Below, one piece after another: positions 12,525 through 23,224 of a stretch of DNA of 64,000 nt (positions are counted from its first letter, which is position 1; each line of letters opens with the position of its first letter). The notes beneath the pieces were generated by a model. The model searched no databases and was not told the origin of the DNA. It saw only the letters and a program-made list of their open reading frames with translations. Source of the stretch: Scortum barcoo (Eukaryota; Chordata; Actinopteri; Centrarchiformes; Terapontidae); the NCBI GenBank assembly GCA_023238725.1, contig CM041538.1:2386182-2450181 (forward strand), given 5' to 3'. Made by a program: the position numbers and the translations under genes.

Positions 12525-13215
12525 GCCATTTGACTCTGGGGATGCCCAGTCTGTCAGTCTATTTTATAAAGACATTTATGGTCCTCAGAGGATGAATCCT
12601 AATGTCTTTAATGGTCCCCTGACTTTTCCTCTAGCACCACCAGGACGTTGGCATTTGTGGCTTTGTGTGAAATATCTCAACTACTTTATATGGGTTTCCA
12701 TTACAATATGGTACACACATTCCTCCACAGGATGAACTGTAATCATTATGGTGACCCCTTAATGTTTCATCATGTGACATCATTGGATTAAATGTTTTAG
12801 TTGTCCAATACTATGGTGTATCATGACTCACTATCAGTTCTCTCAAGTTCTCTCAGCTACTTCAATCTGCTCACTTATAATCTCCTTACTTTTATTGATA
12901 TTGCACACACACACAATTCTGCTGTGTCAGCTCACCTGGCACTGCTCTTATAAGCCATCCACACATCTTTCTCTCTCCTGCAGCTGACTGCCAACCATGC
13001 CCACCTCCATGTATGTTTTATGATCAAATACCTTCAGACTTAAAGGCATACCCATTACCCTCAGTAATACTTCTTCTCTTGGTGAAAACTAACAAATGTA
13101 TGCTAAACTAGGATAGAGAACATGATAAATAGTAACACTTTAGCATCAGTATATTAACATTGCCATGTTAGCAGGCAGAGATTAGCATTTAGCTCAAAGC
13201 ACCACTGCGCTTTTT
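12525..13215 (-). repeat. Dispersed fish repeat (CTAGAGGAAAAGTCAGG family), interrupted
   Basis: Read on the minus strand, the left part carries CTAGAGGAAAAGTCAGGGGA (near 12614-12633), ATTAGGATTCATCCTCTGAG (12585-12605) and GTTGAGATATTTCACAC (near 12668-12684). The right part (13030-13215) carries TGCTAACATGGCAATGTTAA and related GCTAA words. As I remember it from many percomorph genomes, these phrases come from one dispersed non-coding repeat in this order. A second piece of the same family lies at 63765-63960. The two parts are separated by about 190 bases that do not fit the repeat (12826-13017). Confidence 0.6.
12826..13017. mobile_element. Short insertion inside the dispersed repeat, LTR-like
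   Basis: This segment interrupts the repeat between CCAATACTATGG and TTTTATGATCAAATACC, which would be adjacent in the uninterrupted unit. A TATG word occurs at both junctions and may be a target duplication. On the minus strand it contains a TATA-like CTTATAAGAG followed by an AATAAAAG signal, suggesting a small LTR or other promoter-carrying insert. The ends are uncertain by several bases. Confidence 0.35.
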
Positions 13216-13439
13216 TCACTTCACCTTTCACTTTCACTTCACCTAATGGAGCTGATAGAACAGCTCATTTATGTTGTTGCGCAGAACAAGAAAAATATTT
13301 TGTTAGTTTTAATTAGATTTTTATACTGAGGTCAAAATAAATGCTTTAAACTGTAATAATTGAATGTATTTATTATATATTTGTTTTTGTTTTATGTTTT
13401 TTTTGCAACTTGGACACAGCAGAAATAGTTACTTATTTG

Positions 13440-13860
13440 CACATCTGGCAGTTGTAGGTATTTGGAGTCATTTCTTGGGCCACCTGGTGGCCACCAACTC
13501 CTGAGGGAAATCTCTTGCTCTGTAGCTGCTAAATGCTCCACTGTGTACTATGTTCACCTGCTTGACAGTGTGTCTGTCTGCCATTTGGTGCTGAGTGGGC
13601 AGTGTACAGTGTGTTTTTAGAGCTTTTTCACTGAAAACAGTGCTATATACAGCAGCGAGAATTCAACTGCTAAACAGTGAGAAATGGTTGAATGAAACTG
13701 GTTATAGAAGCCACATGGTGTTGCAGATTTGGGTGAAAATAGCCAGTTTAAAGTATAAAGTGGAAAAGATAAAAAATGTTGTGGTGCATAACCTTTTACT
13801 TTTTTTTTTGCCTTTCATTTATCCTACCTTACTGTCCTGTTGCTATTAGTGTCGATCAGG
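13440..13860 (+). repeat. Old dispersed repeat, copy 1
   Basis: It contains GTTTTTAGAGCTTTTTCACT followed by GAAAACAG at 13612-13640 and the phrase GCTGCTAAATGCTCCACTGT near 13527. A related block recurs at 17980-18200. I recognise the phrases as a widespread non-coding repeat of percomorph fishes, but I do not know its class. It is not protein-coding; the open frame 13595-13849 is incidental. Confidence 0.45.
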
Positions 13861-15442
13861 AGGAAGAGTGGTCAGAGTCTGTTTACTTTGACTCCCAAGG
13901 AAGTTTCAGGGTCAGCCATTAATATGCCTAAAAGTGGTTTAGCCCTGGGTGAAAAATATTGAAGTGACATGCAACAAAAGCGGCAGAGATAAGTTAGAGC
14001 CAAGGACAAACAGATTGGCGCTCTATACAGATGCCAGAGCAGTAGACTATTAGATTATCTGTAAATATGAATTCTTGCTCTGACGTTTGACAGAGACTGA
14101 AAACAGATCCATATTTTGCTGGAGGAACTTGCTATGCACACACAGAAAACTATTAAAAGGTTTTTTAAAAAGATGGAACTTCATTATTTTGGAGCCACTG
14201 CCCAATCCAATGAGGCACACATTTACCCACACACACTGCAGAGTTAAGTAACCTGATGCTCACAGTAAGGGAGCAGGTTCAGTAACATTATGTTCTCCCC
14301 AAAGTGTACTCCAGTAGATTAGTTATGTGTGTGTGTGTGTATAATTGTATACATCAGGAACTGTATAATGAGGTTCAATTTAGTCTTTGTATTATCTGGC
14401 TTAAAAGCTATACAGTTGTTATTGAAATACTTTGACAAATATTTCTCTAAGTGTAGATGTTTATGTGCAACAGTACCCATACTTTTTATTTATATTAGTC
14501 ATCTCATGAAGCATAAAAAGATTTCATCATCATATGGACACTTTGTACTCGTGATCTGACATTATTATTGTGGAAATCAAGTGACACAGAGGATCTATAA
14601 AAATGTCTGTGTTTTATTCCTCACCGCAGAGCCTTTGTTTGTGTCAGCTTTTATGATGATAATGTCACACATTGACTGTTTACATGTTTTGATCTCCTCT
14701 AAACTTATGTAATGAGGTAGCAGGTCAGGCATTACATAAATGACCATGGTCATCTACTCAGACTGAAATTGTGCTAGTTAAACCTAAATATAGCCATGAT
14801 ACCATCAAACTAATCTGTCCCTAATCTCTGCTACTTCATGATATGGGCATCTGCTGGTTTCTCTTTCTAGATAAAAAAAAACAAAAAAAAAAACAACAGC
14901 AACTTAAATTTAAATATATAAAATGTGCTACATACCACACCATATTTACAAAATGAATGAATGTTTAGAATACCCTTTTACCCTTGAGGAGGGGGGCCAA
15001 GTGTCAAAGGAAAGGCAGACACTGCTGGGAGAGGATTGGTTTCTCAGGGGCACATAATAATCCTCAACACAACAACATATTAGCACGACTCTTGATGTAT
15101 GTCACCCATTGATGTGCATGTGTTTTAAATTCACAGGGGGGTGTCATTATAACACAAAGGATGCAGGATCCATGCTTCCCTGCACTCTGGTGTGTAATTA
15201 AAGCATACATCCGGGTGTGTGTAATTAGCTGTAGTCTAAGCATGCTGTCCAACATGTAAGAGTCAAAAGACTGATAGATTATGACATATCTGGTTTCTGA
15301 AGCTGGGCTTTTCTCATGGTTGAAAGGTAAAAACAGACCGCCAGGCCAGATGGGGATTAGGATTACAGAGTGGAGCTGTAAAAACTGAAGTGATACTAAT
15401 CCAGTCTGACTAGAACTAGAGATAAGAGACCTTGAAGCGACA
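13861..15442. other. Unannotated non-coding DNA
   Basis: No recognisable coding or structural element. A minus-strand frame of 140 codons (15064-15486) begins inside the tail of the SINE at 15449 and reads through unrelated DNA, so I treat it as incidental. Confidence 0.45.
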
Positions 15443-15787
15443 CCATTTAAGAATCCTTTATTTATCCCACATGGGAAAATTAACATTTTTCACTCTGTTT
15501 TTATGTTAACACACATTTTTACATATACATAGGGAATACACACACATGCACATGCAAGCTGGCAGGGAGAGATGCCAGAGTGGGGGGGCTGCACCTTCAG
15601 AGCGCCCCGAGCAAGTTTTGGGGTTCGGTGCCTTGCTCAAGGGCACCTCGGCAGTGCTCAGGAGGTGAACTGGCACCTCTCCAGCTACCAGTCCACCTCC
15701 ATATAGACTGGTCTGTGGGGACTTGAACTGGCGACCCTCTGGTTCCCAAGCCAAGTCCCCACAGACTGAGCTACTGCCGCCCCATTT
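15443..15787 (-). mobile_element. tRNA-derived SINE with target duplication
   Basis: The SINE body is 15449-15781, read on the minus strand. It opens GGCGGCAGTAGCTCAGTCTG, where TAGCTCAGTCTG is the pol III A box, and GGTCGCCAGTTCAAGTCCCC is the B-box region. A central conserved piece (GCCCTTGAGCAAGGCACC) follows. The 3' end has TTTTCCCATGTGGGATAAAT followed by AAAG, which resembles the L2 LINE tail in this window. The 6 bases CCATTT occur directly at both ends (15443-15448 and 15782-15787). A degraded relative lies at 4559-4812. It is transcribed by pol III and depends on a partner LINE for mobility; the shared tail points to an L2-type partner. Confidence 0.85.
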
Positions 15788-18700
15788 GCAAACTGTTTCT
15801 CTGCTATTTTTTTTCTTTATAATATTTTAACCCTCATTTTGAGGAACTGGGTTTTTATTGTCAGTTCTTGTTTTAAACAATTACACAGAATTCTACACTG
15901 ACAAGTTTCTGATTACACATGTCAATCAAAGGAAATCTGTGTCTTCCTGGGCCAAAGTGAAAAAATGATGAAAATGGTGTTGAACATTATAGGCAGCTGG
16001 GGTCATACTGACACATGAAATTTGCCAACTTTATGTAGTGGCTTTATAATTAACATTTTACATTATACCCAATAGTGGAGTTTGAGGGAAAAAAAACTGA
16101 AAAACTCAACTCAATATCTTGGATTCTTTAACAACACAATGCCCTTTTCGCCATCAGGCTGTCTAGCACTGTTTTTACACTCATGGACCTTGTAGTCCAT
16201 TTCAAAGGTAACACAGTTTTGAGAATTGATTTTAGCTTCACATTTAAATTGACAACTTACTTAATGTGTGAAATAACAAGCCATTTCTCTTGAAAAAAAT
16301 AATTGCCCAGCTTCTAGCGTTATGCTTATTAGAATTGAGTCTGCATTCACCATGTGGCTTAGTATGTAACCAAAATCTGCCAGTTGTCCTTCAATCCCAA
16401 GATCACTGCTCCCTTTGTTTTAAACAGTGAGAACATTTCGGTAACAGCCACTATGTTTTCAGACTTAACAGATAATATGATGCTAAATTAAGTATGATTC
16501 ACTCAGTTGTGTTGCTGTCTTACTGATGGTACATGTTATAAATGATCCTTTTGTGGATGACTAGGACTAGGACTAACTGAATGGGTGGCACAAGTGCAAA
16601 CCATCATGGTTGTATTAGGTGTTTGTAGCCATGTAGAAACTTGGTTGTTAGCATTGTCAGTGTTTCCAAAGCCAGATTTATCCTATTTCTCTGTGCCATT
16701 GCTATTCACACACCATACGAAAACACTAGTAAGCCACACCGTTCCAGTGGGTGACATGTGCCTTCATAAACACGAACACACACATGCTAGTTCGTTTTGA
16801 ATCACACACTGCCCTGCTGTTAGAAATGTTCACTGAAACCAGTCCTCAACACATGCACGATCCCTCTGTTTGAGTGGCCAGCTGTTTTAGGAACTGAGTC
16901 ATTCATTTTTAAAAATCTGTCTTCAGTAGCAAACAATTGGCTCATTGCCACACAGTTAACCCAGGACTTTCTGTGACTTTAGGGCAGCCGCCCCCTTTGC
17001 CTGGTAATCCAGCCTCCCCAAAAGGTCTAAATTACAAATACTACTTTGACAATCTCCAATCTTTTTGCTTGTTCTCTGATTTTGCAAACCTCATCATGGA
17101 TGTGTGATTGTTGCCTGCACTGACTTTTATGGCAACAACTTTCCGTCTTCATAACACACATTAGACGTAAATAGGAATCTACAGTATTTGCATGCTCCTT
17201 CTTATGTTTTGCACATTTTTAAAACACATTCATGTTCTGTTGGTTCAAAGAGAAAATAAAACCTTCTTTTCTTTTTTGCATGACAAAGTTCTCTGCACAG
17301 CCTGTTAGTACATCAGTAGCTGCTGTTATTGTTGTCATAGTTTGGATGCAGCAACAAAATATTATACTCGGGGTCCTGCTACTGTACAACTATGTTCTAT
17401 TCAGTCTATCAGAGGCTCAAGAGCTACGTGTTTTTAAATTGTGCCGTCTTGCCTCTGCACATGCCAGCACAAACCATCAGTCACTCACTCTCCTTGGCAC
17501 ACACTGGCATCCCGTCGATCACGCTGTAACAGGCCTCAGCTGTGCATTTCAAATGATGAAGTTGACTGGAGTTTTCTGCTGAGTACTTCAAGGACAGAAC
17601 TTGTTGAATATTATATTACACAAATCAACAGCAAGGATAAAGAGAATACATTTTGTCTCTGTTAAAAAGGGAGAAGAATGATGTGTGTGATCTTTATGAT
17701 AACTTTAATTAACTGTACAGAGATGTTTTGGAGTGCTCTCAGTGCTGTAACCCTAACCCTTTAAAATCAACATCTTAAGCTTGTTTGCATAATTTAGTGT
17801 ACAATACATATGATTTTTCAAAGACTGAGTGTGTGATTCACTGACACTGAAAGTTACAGGCTCAACGCTATGCTTTTCAGACCTGCAGAGCTCTTCTTGG
17901 CTTATCACTTTGAGAGAGCAGAAAAAAACTAGGAGCACAAAACTTGGTGATCATGTAAGCGAGCATCGGCACTCATTTGGAGATGTGCTTTTGGCCACCA
18001 GATGAATGTCAGTCCAATATTCACCCTCCACTTAGCATACAATGTGTTTTTAGAGCTGATTCACTGAAAACCACTGTGGCTGAAAATCACATTATGAGAA
18101 CAGAGGGAGTTGCAGGGTGATAAAAACAAAACAATGAGGGAAGGACGAAAGAAAAAGGCCCATAAAACTGTGTGGAACTGGAGGCCTGGGTGATAACTGT
18201 CTGTGCATTTGCCATTATGACTGACCCCAATTACATTATATAGTCCTTTGAGTCTTGATTAGTATAAAATATATAAATAATATATTCTTTCATATAAGAT
18301 TTCAAATAGATCAGTGCTTAATATTACAAGGACATCTTTAAATTTGAGAAAATGTATTTTTATAGAAAACACTTACTTGAAATGTGTATAGGGACCATTT
18401 ATCTTTCCCCCTAGAGATGATGCAAATTGATCTTTCAGTAAGGCCCAACTAAATCAGTTACTGTTGGGACAATTGTTACCACAACTCTACAGTATATGCA
18501 CTTAACAGTGACAAGGTTTAGAGATTTACTGCTTGAAATCTGCTGTACATTTTGAAACTATTGTTCCTTGATTTCAGACAGAAGTCATCAAAAGCAGCCT
18601 TCTCATTTTTAGTTGCTGACTGTTTATGACATTTTTGCTTCTGGCTGACTGTTTGTGTCCATCTGACTCATATGAAAAAAAAAAGGTTTTAAATGTTAAT

Positions 18701-19790
18701 TTGACAGCTGCATACATAATGTCATGCTGACTAGTGTAATGATGCAAAAAATACTGAGGCTGAAGCAAAAAATCAGCATCCTCACCAGTTAATGAAGACA
18801 ATCAAGTAAAAGAATTCAACATGGAAAAGGAGCTGTACTGTTCAGCAAAGAGTCACTTCCATGAGAAAAGATCAAAGAAGAAGATCAAACTGAGTACTTT
18901 AATAGGACGGAGCCACCAGTGTTACCTAAACTAGTGTTACACCAGTTTCCAAACATCTGATGGGTGAGTCCTGAATGGGGCTTTATGTACTGTAGTCTGT
19001 AATCCCATATGATAATGTAGATATATAATTATATGTTAGTTAGTTAGGCACGCTCATATTAGGGTCAGCCAAACATCTAGACTGATACATTACTTAGGAT
19101 TTGTATTTTTGGTTCAGGAAAGACAAATATCCAATAAAGTTCTTGTGACACACTGATGTTTCATTAGTCAGATATCAAATACAAACAGATGAATCAGACA
19201 AAGTTAAGAATTGTATTTGTAGATCTGTGTTTTGTTGTTAGAAGGAAGGAAGGAAAAGCTGGCTGCCTAGTTTCCAAGCTGTAACTGCATTACTGCTGTC
19301 TGCAGGAGCTTCTTCTTCAATGGTCATTAGAGCTCAAAATTCTATATTACATACGAATGGGCTTGTGTAAGGGTATGTGATCATCCAAGCTGTTTTATAC
19401 AGATATACAGAACTAATGTTTAATTCATCAAAGAACAATTTTGGTCAATCAGCAGTCCAGAGTCCAGACAAAACAAGGCAGACCATGACCAGCCCATGAT
19501 TAAAGAAAAACTAACATTCATCCAGTGCTTAACCATTTACAAATATGCTTAAACATAAAAATCTGAGTTATCAGAGATGTAGGGAGCACGTAAACATGGG
19601 CAAATGTAGTGTAGCCAGAGTGCACGGTGAAAAATGTACCCAACAAAACCCTAATGAGCCACCTCTGACATATTGAGCCCTCTAATATGGCAGTCAGGAG
19701 GAGCCGATTCAGGTGTGACTCAATCCTCGTGACGCACCTACACTGCTCCACAGTAATGTGAAAAACACCCGAACAAAATAAAAGGAAGGA
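15788..19790. other. Unannotated non-coding DNA
   Basis: No convincing coding frame. The plus-strand frame 17232-17582 (116 codons) has no recognisable domain. A short TAACCCTAACCC stretch near 17750 is too brief to call an interstitial telomere. The repeat near 18 kb is listed separately. Confidence 0.4.
17980..18200 (+). repeat. Old dispersed repeat, copy 2
   Basis: TGTGTTTTTAGAGCTGATTC followed by ACTGAAAAC at 18043-18071 closely matches 13610-13638. The preceding phrase GGCCACCAGATGAATGTCAG is typical of the same fish repeat as I remember it. The ends are not defined. Confidence 0.4.
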
Positions 19791-19935
19791 AGAAAGGAGG
19801 GCCCACAGAGAGAAGAGAATAAATAGCTGTTAATGCGGGGAGGGGTCCTGAGAAAGAGCCTTTGTGCAGGGTCCAGAATTTACAGCATCACCCTGAACGC
19901 TACAATTAACAACAGATGCCGACTCAGGCTAAAAC

Positions 19936-19949
19936 GTTACCATGGTAAC
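19936..19949. promoter_or_regulatory. Perfect RFX-type X-box palindrome
   Basis: GTTACCATGGTAAC is a perfect 14-base inverted repeat and matches the symmetric X-box bound by RFX transcription factors (consensus GTTNCCATGGNAAC). It lies about 150 bases upstream of the CpG cluster at 20095-20420, in a segment with otherwise complex, non-repetitive sequence. The motif match is seen directly; factor binding is inferred. Confidence 0.55.
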
Positions 19950-20094
19950 AGGTCTGGACGGTGACACATGAGACTACAGTATTTGCTGAGAATAGAAAAA
20001 CAAATGAAACACTATTAAAATGTTTTTCAAATGTTGCTCAATGTGTGTCTTTTTGGAAACTGAATTGTGAAAAGTGACCGTGAAAGTTTACAGA

Positions 20095-20420
20095 GTTGAA
20101 TTTTCAGCGCGGATGAATTTGTGACACTCCGGATTTCCTCCTCCTGATTGTAGCACCTGTGCACATCCTGGAAATGCCCCGCGGCTCACGCCACAATTCA
20201 ATTTCCGGTTATTTCATTGACTCCTTGGTCCAGTAGTCAGAGGAGAGGAGGTGAAGAGAGGAAGGAAAATGGAGCAGGACGCCGATCGCGCGGTGGGAAA
20301 AGAGAGTGAGGTCGTTAATGCCTCGTGAAGAAACGTCTGATCACTGCGTCAGATCGCCACATCCGCCGGTAACACTCACCTGCGTCATAACAGCAAAACC
20401 CGGACTGGACTTCCACTAGA
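20095..20420. promoter_or_regulatory. CpG cluster, probable promoter
   Basis: About twenty CpG dinucleotides fall within roughly 320 bases, against almost none in the flanking kilobases. Motifs include ETS-like sites (CCGGATTTCC near 20131, ATTTCCGG near 20201), CCCCGCGGC, and ATF/AP-1-like TGCGTCA (20346 and 20383). An RFX palindrome lies just upstream. This is the strongest host-promoter signature in the window. The direction of transcription is not fixed by sequence alone; a plus-strand candidate transcript is described separately. Confidence 0.5.
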
Positions 20421-21820
20421 CTGGATTGGACTGACTGACTGAGGCAACACAATTTATTCATTTGAGGGTCTTTTGTTTTTCTGTTGTTGCTATTTACAGA
20501 CATAATAAAAACAAACATAAAAACATCAGAACATTATTTACTTTTTGATGACAGTCTTGAAGTTGAACTGAAAGGTATTTCTTTATTTTTCTCAATGGAG
20601 TTTTGCTGGGAGTGAAGAAAACCTGTATCGGATTATTGATTTGGTTTATAATTTACTTTGTGGACTGTGGGAATTTTGTGTGATTATTGAAATACATGAA
20701 TATTTTTTGTTTAAATGAAGGTGGTTATTACTCCTTCTCTGCTGGTCATTCAATGTGTAGGAGGTTCACTCTTGTTGTGTGCCTCCTTGTGACATTTGAT
20801 TTCAAATCTAATAGAAATATTGGTCGTTGCCTCTTCTACCTTTTTTAATAGTCGGTGACCAGTTGATCTTTCTTATGGACTGGTTCTGAGGGGGGACCTT
20901 TTCTACTTCATGATTGTTTGAGTTCTAACCACAGAAACAGTTGTATGAGGTTTTTTTTTTTTTATTCATTTCCTAGAATAGCCTGCTCCACACCAGTTTT
21001 TAGGAGCGGCAATAGCCAAGAGCTGCACTTCCACATGAACCAGGGTCTAAAAGAAAGTTGTGTTTTTTTTTTGTACCCTCAGAAAAGTCCCTGCTTTGGT
21101 GGTAGTACTTTTCAAAATACTAGAAACTTTGTGGGTGGGTGTTACAGCTGACCTTTTCGGCTGAGCATTTTATTTTAACCAGCTGAGGACTCTGTGGAGA
21201 CGCAGAGACGACGAGCAGTCAGCTGAAGGTAAACCACATACAACAAACATGAAGCTTTTTATGTTACACCAACTGACGTAATACTGTTGTTAACTGAGCC
21301 AAAAGCTAATGTTAGCTAGCGATACATGCTAACGCTAACAGCTAGCATTAATGCTAACCATTAATGCAGTACAATAATGGTAAGTTATCATTGGCTAAAT
21401 CAGTCATACTAAATGATTTACCCCTGCAGTCACCAGCAGCCCTCCAAGGTGCAGAGCATTTTACCTGATCCACGTTATCTTAATGCTGTTCAGTTTAAAT
21501 AGTTATTCTTACTGTGCACGTGACAACACAAAACTCACAATTTAACATTGACGGCTGGGATCACATACTGCAACCTCATACGGTGCATGTATATTTATTT
21601 ACTGTGATGTGTTTAGATCTTATTTGTCATCTTAGAAACGAAAACAGACGCAGACATGACAGCATCAACTGGACTTTCCTGTAGTGAGGACAACAGGATC
21701 AGTATCTGCTGCTGCTAGAGAGGACTGGATTGAAGACTGCTCCTCACCCTGCTAGGTTTTTTATACGTATGTTTTTCATGTTTGCATTTTTGATCAATAA
21801 ATGGTTGTGAATGGAACCAA
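20200..21820 (+). ncRNA. Candidate three-exon transcript with a small ORF (hypothetical)
   Basis: This is inference from splice-like signals. Exon 1 would run from the CpG cluster to 20305 and contains an ATG at 20269 in good context (GAAAATGG), ending AAAGAGA before GTGAGG. Exon 2 (21183-21228) is preceded by TTTTATTTTAACCAG and followed by GTAAAC. Exon 3 starts near 21636 after TTTGTCATCTTAG and contains AATAAA at 21796. Joining exons 1 and 2 keeps the frame from the ATG open for 26 codons (starting MEQDADRAVGKE) before a stop near the end of exon 2. A protein this small is unremarkable, so a non-coding RNA or a leader of a longer gene is as likely. No homology is recognised. Confidence 0.25.
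21305..21365. repeat. GCTAAC/GCTAGC-rich cluster
   Basis: Within 60 bases the words GTTAGCTAGC, GCTAACGCTAAC, GCTAGC and GCTAACC alternate in direct and inverted order. Such clusters are frequent in fish introns. They can form small hairpins but have no assigned function. Confidence 0.6.
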
Positions 21821-21850
21821 ATGTGTGTTTGTGTTGTGGCTGTTCTTGTT
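21796..21850 (+). terminator. Poly(A) signal with GU-rich downstream element
   Basis: AATAAA at 21796-21801 is followed about 20 bases later by a strongly GT-rich run (21822-21850), the arrangement of a vertebrate cleavage and polyadenylation site. It would end the hypothetical transcript starting near 20.2 kb. A chance match is possible in AT-rich DNA. Confidence 0.4.
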
Positions 21851-22189
21851 AATCATATTTAATATTTACAATGCTCTGAGGGGGTTGTGGCTGTAAATTT
21901 GACGATTAGAATTTGACAGTCAACATCTAAACCAAATGTTTCTAAGGAAATTAACCCTCAAACTGTTTCCTCACTTTGTGTTGGAATATAAAGGGTTAAA
22001 TGAAAATGCACCATTGCATAGCACCCCTGCAGTTGCTAGGAGGAAAATACCTGCTTTTTCTGATTGTCCTGCTACAAATTTACAGAGGATCTGGAAATAG
22101 TAATGCAATCAGAGACTCATTTCAAATGACAGTAAAACTGACCAATCATATCGTCACTCTAACTGGGTGGGCTTTTTTATGGCTAACTT

Positions 22190-22395
22190 TACGACAAGTT
22201 CCGCCCACTGTGGAGAGAACCAATCACGGGCTGGGGGGGGGGCACTTACACCAGCCAGCTAGCCTGCTGATTCATGATGGTTAATGGAGTTAATCAAAAA
22301 AGAAAAAACAACAGCAGAGCTTACTTTGGTGCAGAAAAACAAAGCTTTGAGAGGCATTTTAGCTCCTGCAATTACACTTGACCATCAAAGGGTGA
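22190..22395 (+). promoter_or_regulatory. Possible second promoter and first exon
   Basis: A GC-box-like TTCCGCCCAC (22199-22208) and a CCAAT box (GAACCAATCACG near 22217) precede an ATG at 22274 that opens a 35-codon frame ending at 22381. Ten bases later AAAGG/GTGAGT (junction 22391/22392) is a strong splice-donor match. The peptide (beginning MMVNGVNQKRKNNS) is unknown to me and stops before the donor. The layout suggests a 5' non-coding exon or an old promoter-bearing repeat. Confidence 0.25.
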
Positions 22396-23008
22396 GTTAT
22401 TTAATTAAACATTAAGCTTTTTTATAGCTGTAATTGTTAGCCGGTGGTGGTTATTAGTATAGATTTATCTTTACTATTTTACAAGAGGGAGTGCAAGTTT
22501 TTTGTTTTTTTGTTTGTTTTGTTTAGCCTTGTAATTCTGCATAATAACATTTCCCCTAATAAACCCTAACATACTGTGGACCTATAGATCTCTATGCCAA
22601 CCTCATAATACTTATTAAGAATATTGCTTGTTTGTGGTGCTGGGTCCCAAATTGACGTGATCCTTGTTTGCTGTCTGTGGTTCTGAAGTGTCTGTCACTC
22701 ATGGTTGCTTGGCTGTGTGTCACGATGTGTGTGTGCTGTCACGATGTGTGCGGCTTACATTACAGTGAGTTGGTTTGTGTGGTAGAAGGAGGCCGTCATG
22801 TGTTTTGTACCCCGGTTGCACAGAGATGCCATAAAACAAAAATTGTCCGGGATGTTTTCAAAAATGTTTCATCTACCTCCACATCTGAAAGGAAATCTTT
22901 AGGACAGGAGAATGTGTACTTCATCACAGGATACAGCTCTCCAGTAAATTCCATTAAAAGGATAGTATACTATGGGACAGGATAGTAACTACCTATCTCT
23001 CTCCCAAT
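22396..23008. other. Unannotated DNA before the GIY-YIG-like fragment
   Basis: A plus-strand frame 22668-22985 (105 codons) is cysteine-rich and matches nothing I know. It could include eroded upstream parts of the mobile element represented at 23.0-23.2 kb, but I cannot show that. Confidence 0.35.
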
Positions 23009-23224
23009 AAGAATAAAAGTTGGCATTTTGCAAACATTTTGGATTTACCTATGGCTAAGCATGTTTATAAAGTACATAATAGCAATCCAGACAGACTTAT
23101 GGTTGAAGGCCTAGAAATCATCAAAAAGAACATTTGGCTTGGTGATCAACTGAAATTATTACTACAGAGACAAACTTTTTATTTATACCAATTGAAGGCA
23201 ACATCAGGACATATCCAGGATTAA
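23009..23224 (+). pseudogene. Fragment resembling a GIY-YIG endonuclease C-terminal region (Penelope-like)
   Basis: The plus frame reads LDLPMAKHVYKVHNSNPDRL and, a few residues on, VEGLEIIKKN, then GDQLKLLLQRQTFYLYQLKA. This order (PxAKH, H-x2-NPD, a GLE helix, R/L-GD, LLLxRE/QxFxIYxL) matches what I remember of the C-terminal half of GIY-YIG endonuclease domains carried by Penelope-like retroelements and related fish repeats. The usual GLN box after LKAT is missing (HIQD and a stop). The N-terminal GIY and YIG blocks and the arginine-containing helix are not visible upstream, so this is a fragment at best. Alternative: a chance resemblance in a 61-codon frame. The similarity call is from memory, not from a search. 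Confidence 0.35.

Noticed and set aside
15064..15486. 140-codon minus-strand open frame
   Set aside because: Its start lies in the tail of the SINE at 15449 and the rest has no recognisable similarity.
17748..17762. Telomere-like TAACCC repeat (also near 9360 and 46240)
   Set aside because: Only two or three units in each place, within chance expectation.
22668..22985. Cysteine-rich 105-codon frame
   Set aside because: TGTGTG-type repeats produce the cysteine/valine bias; no motif or splice support.
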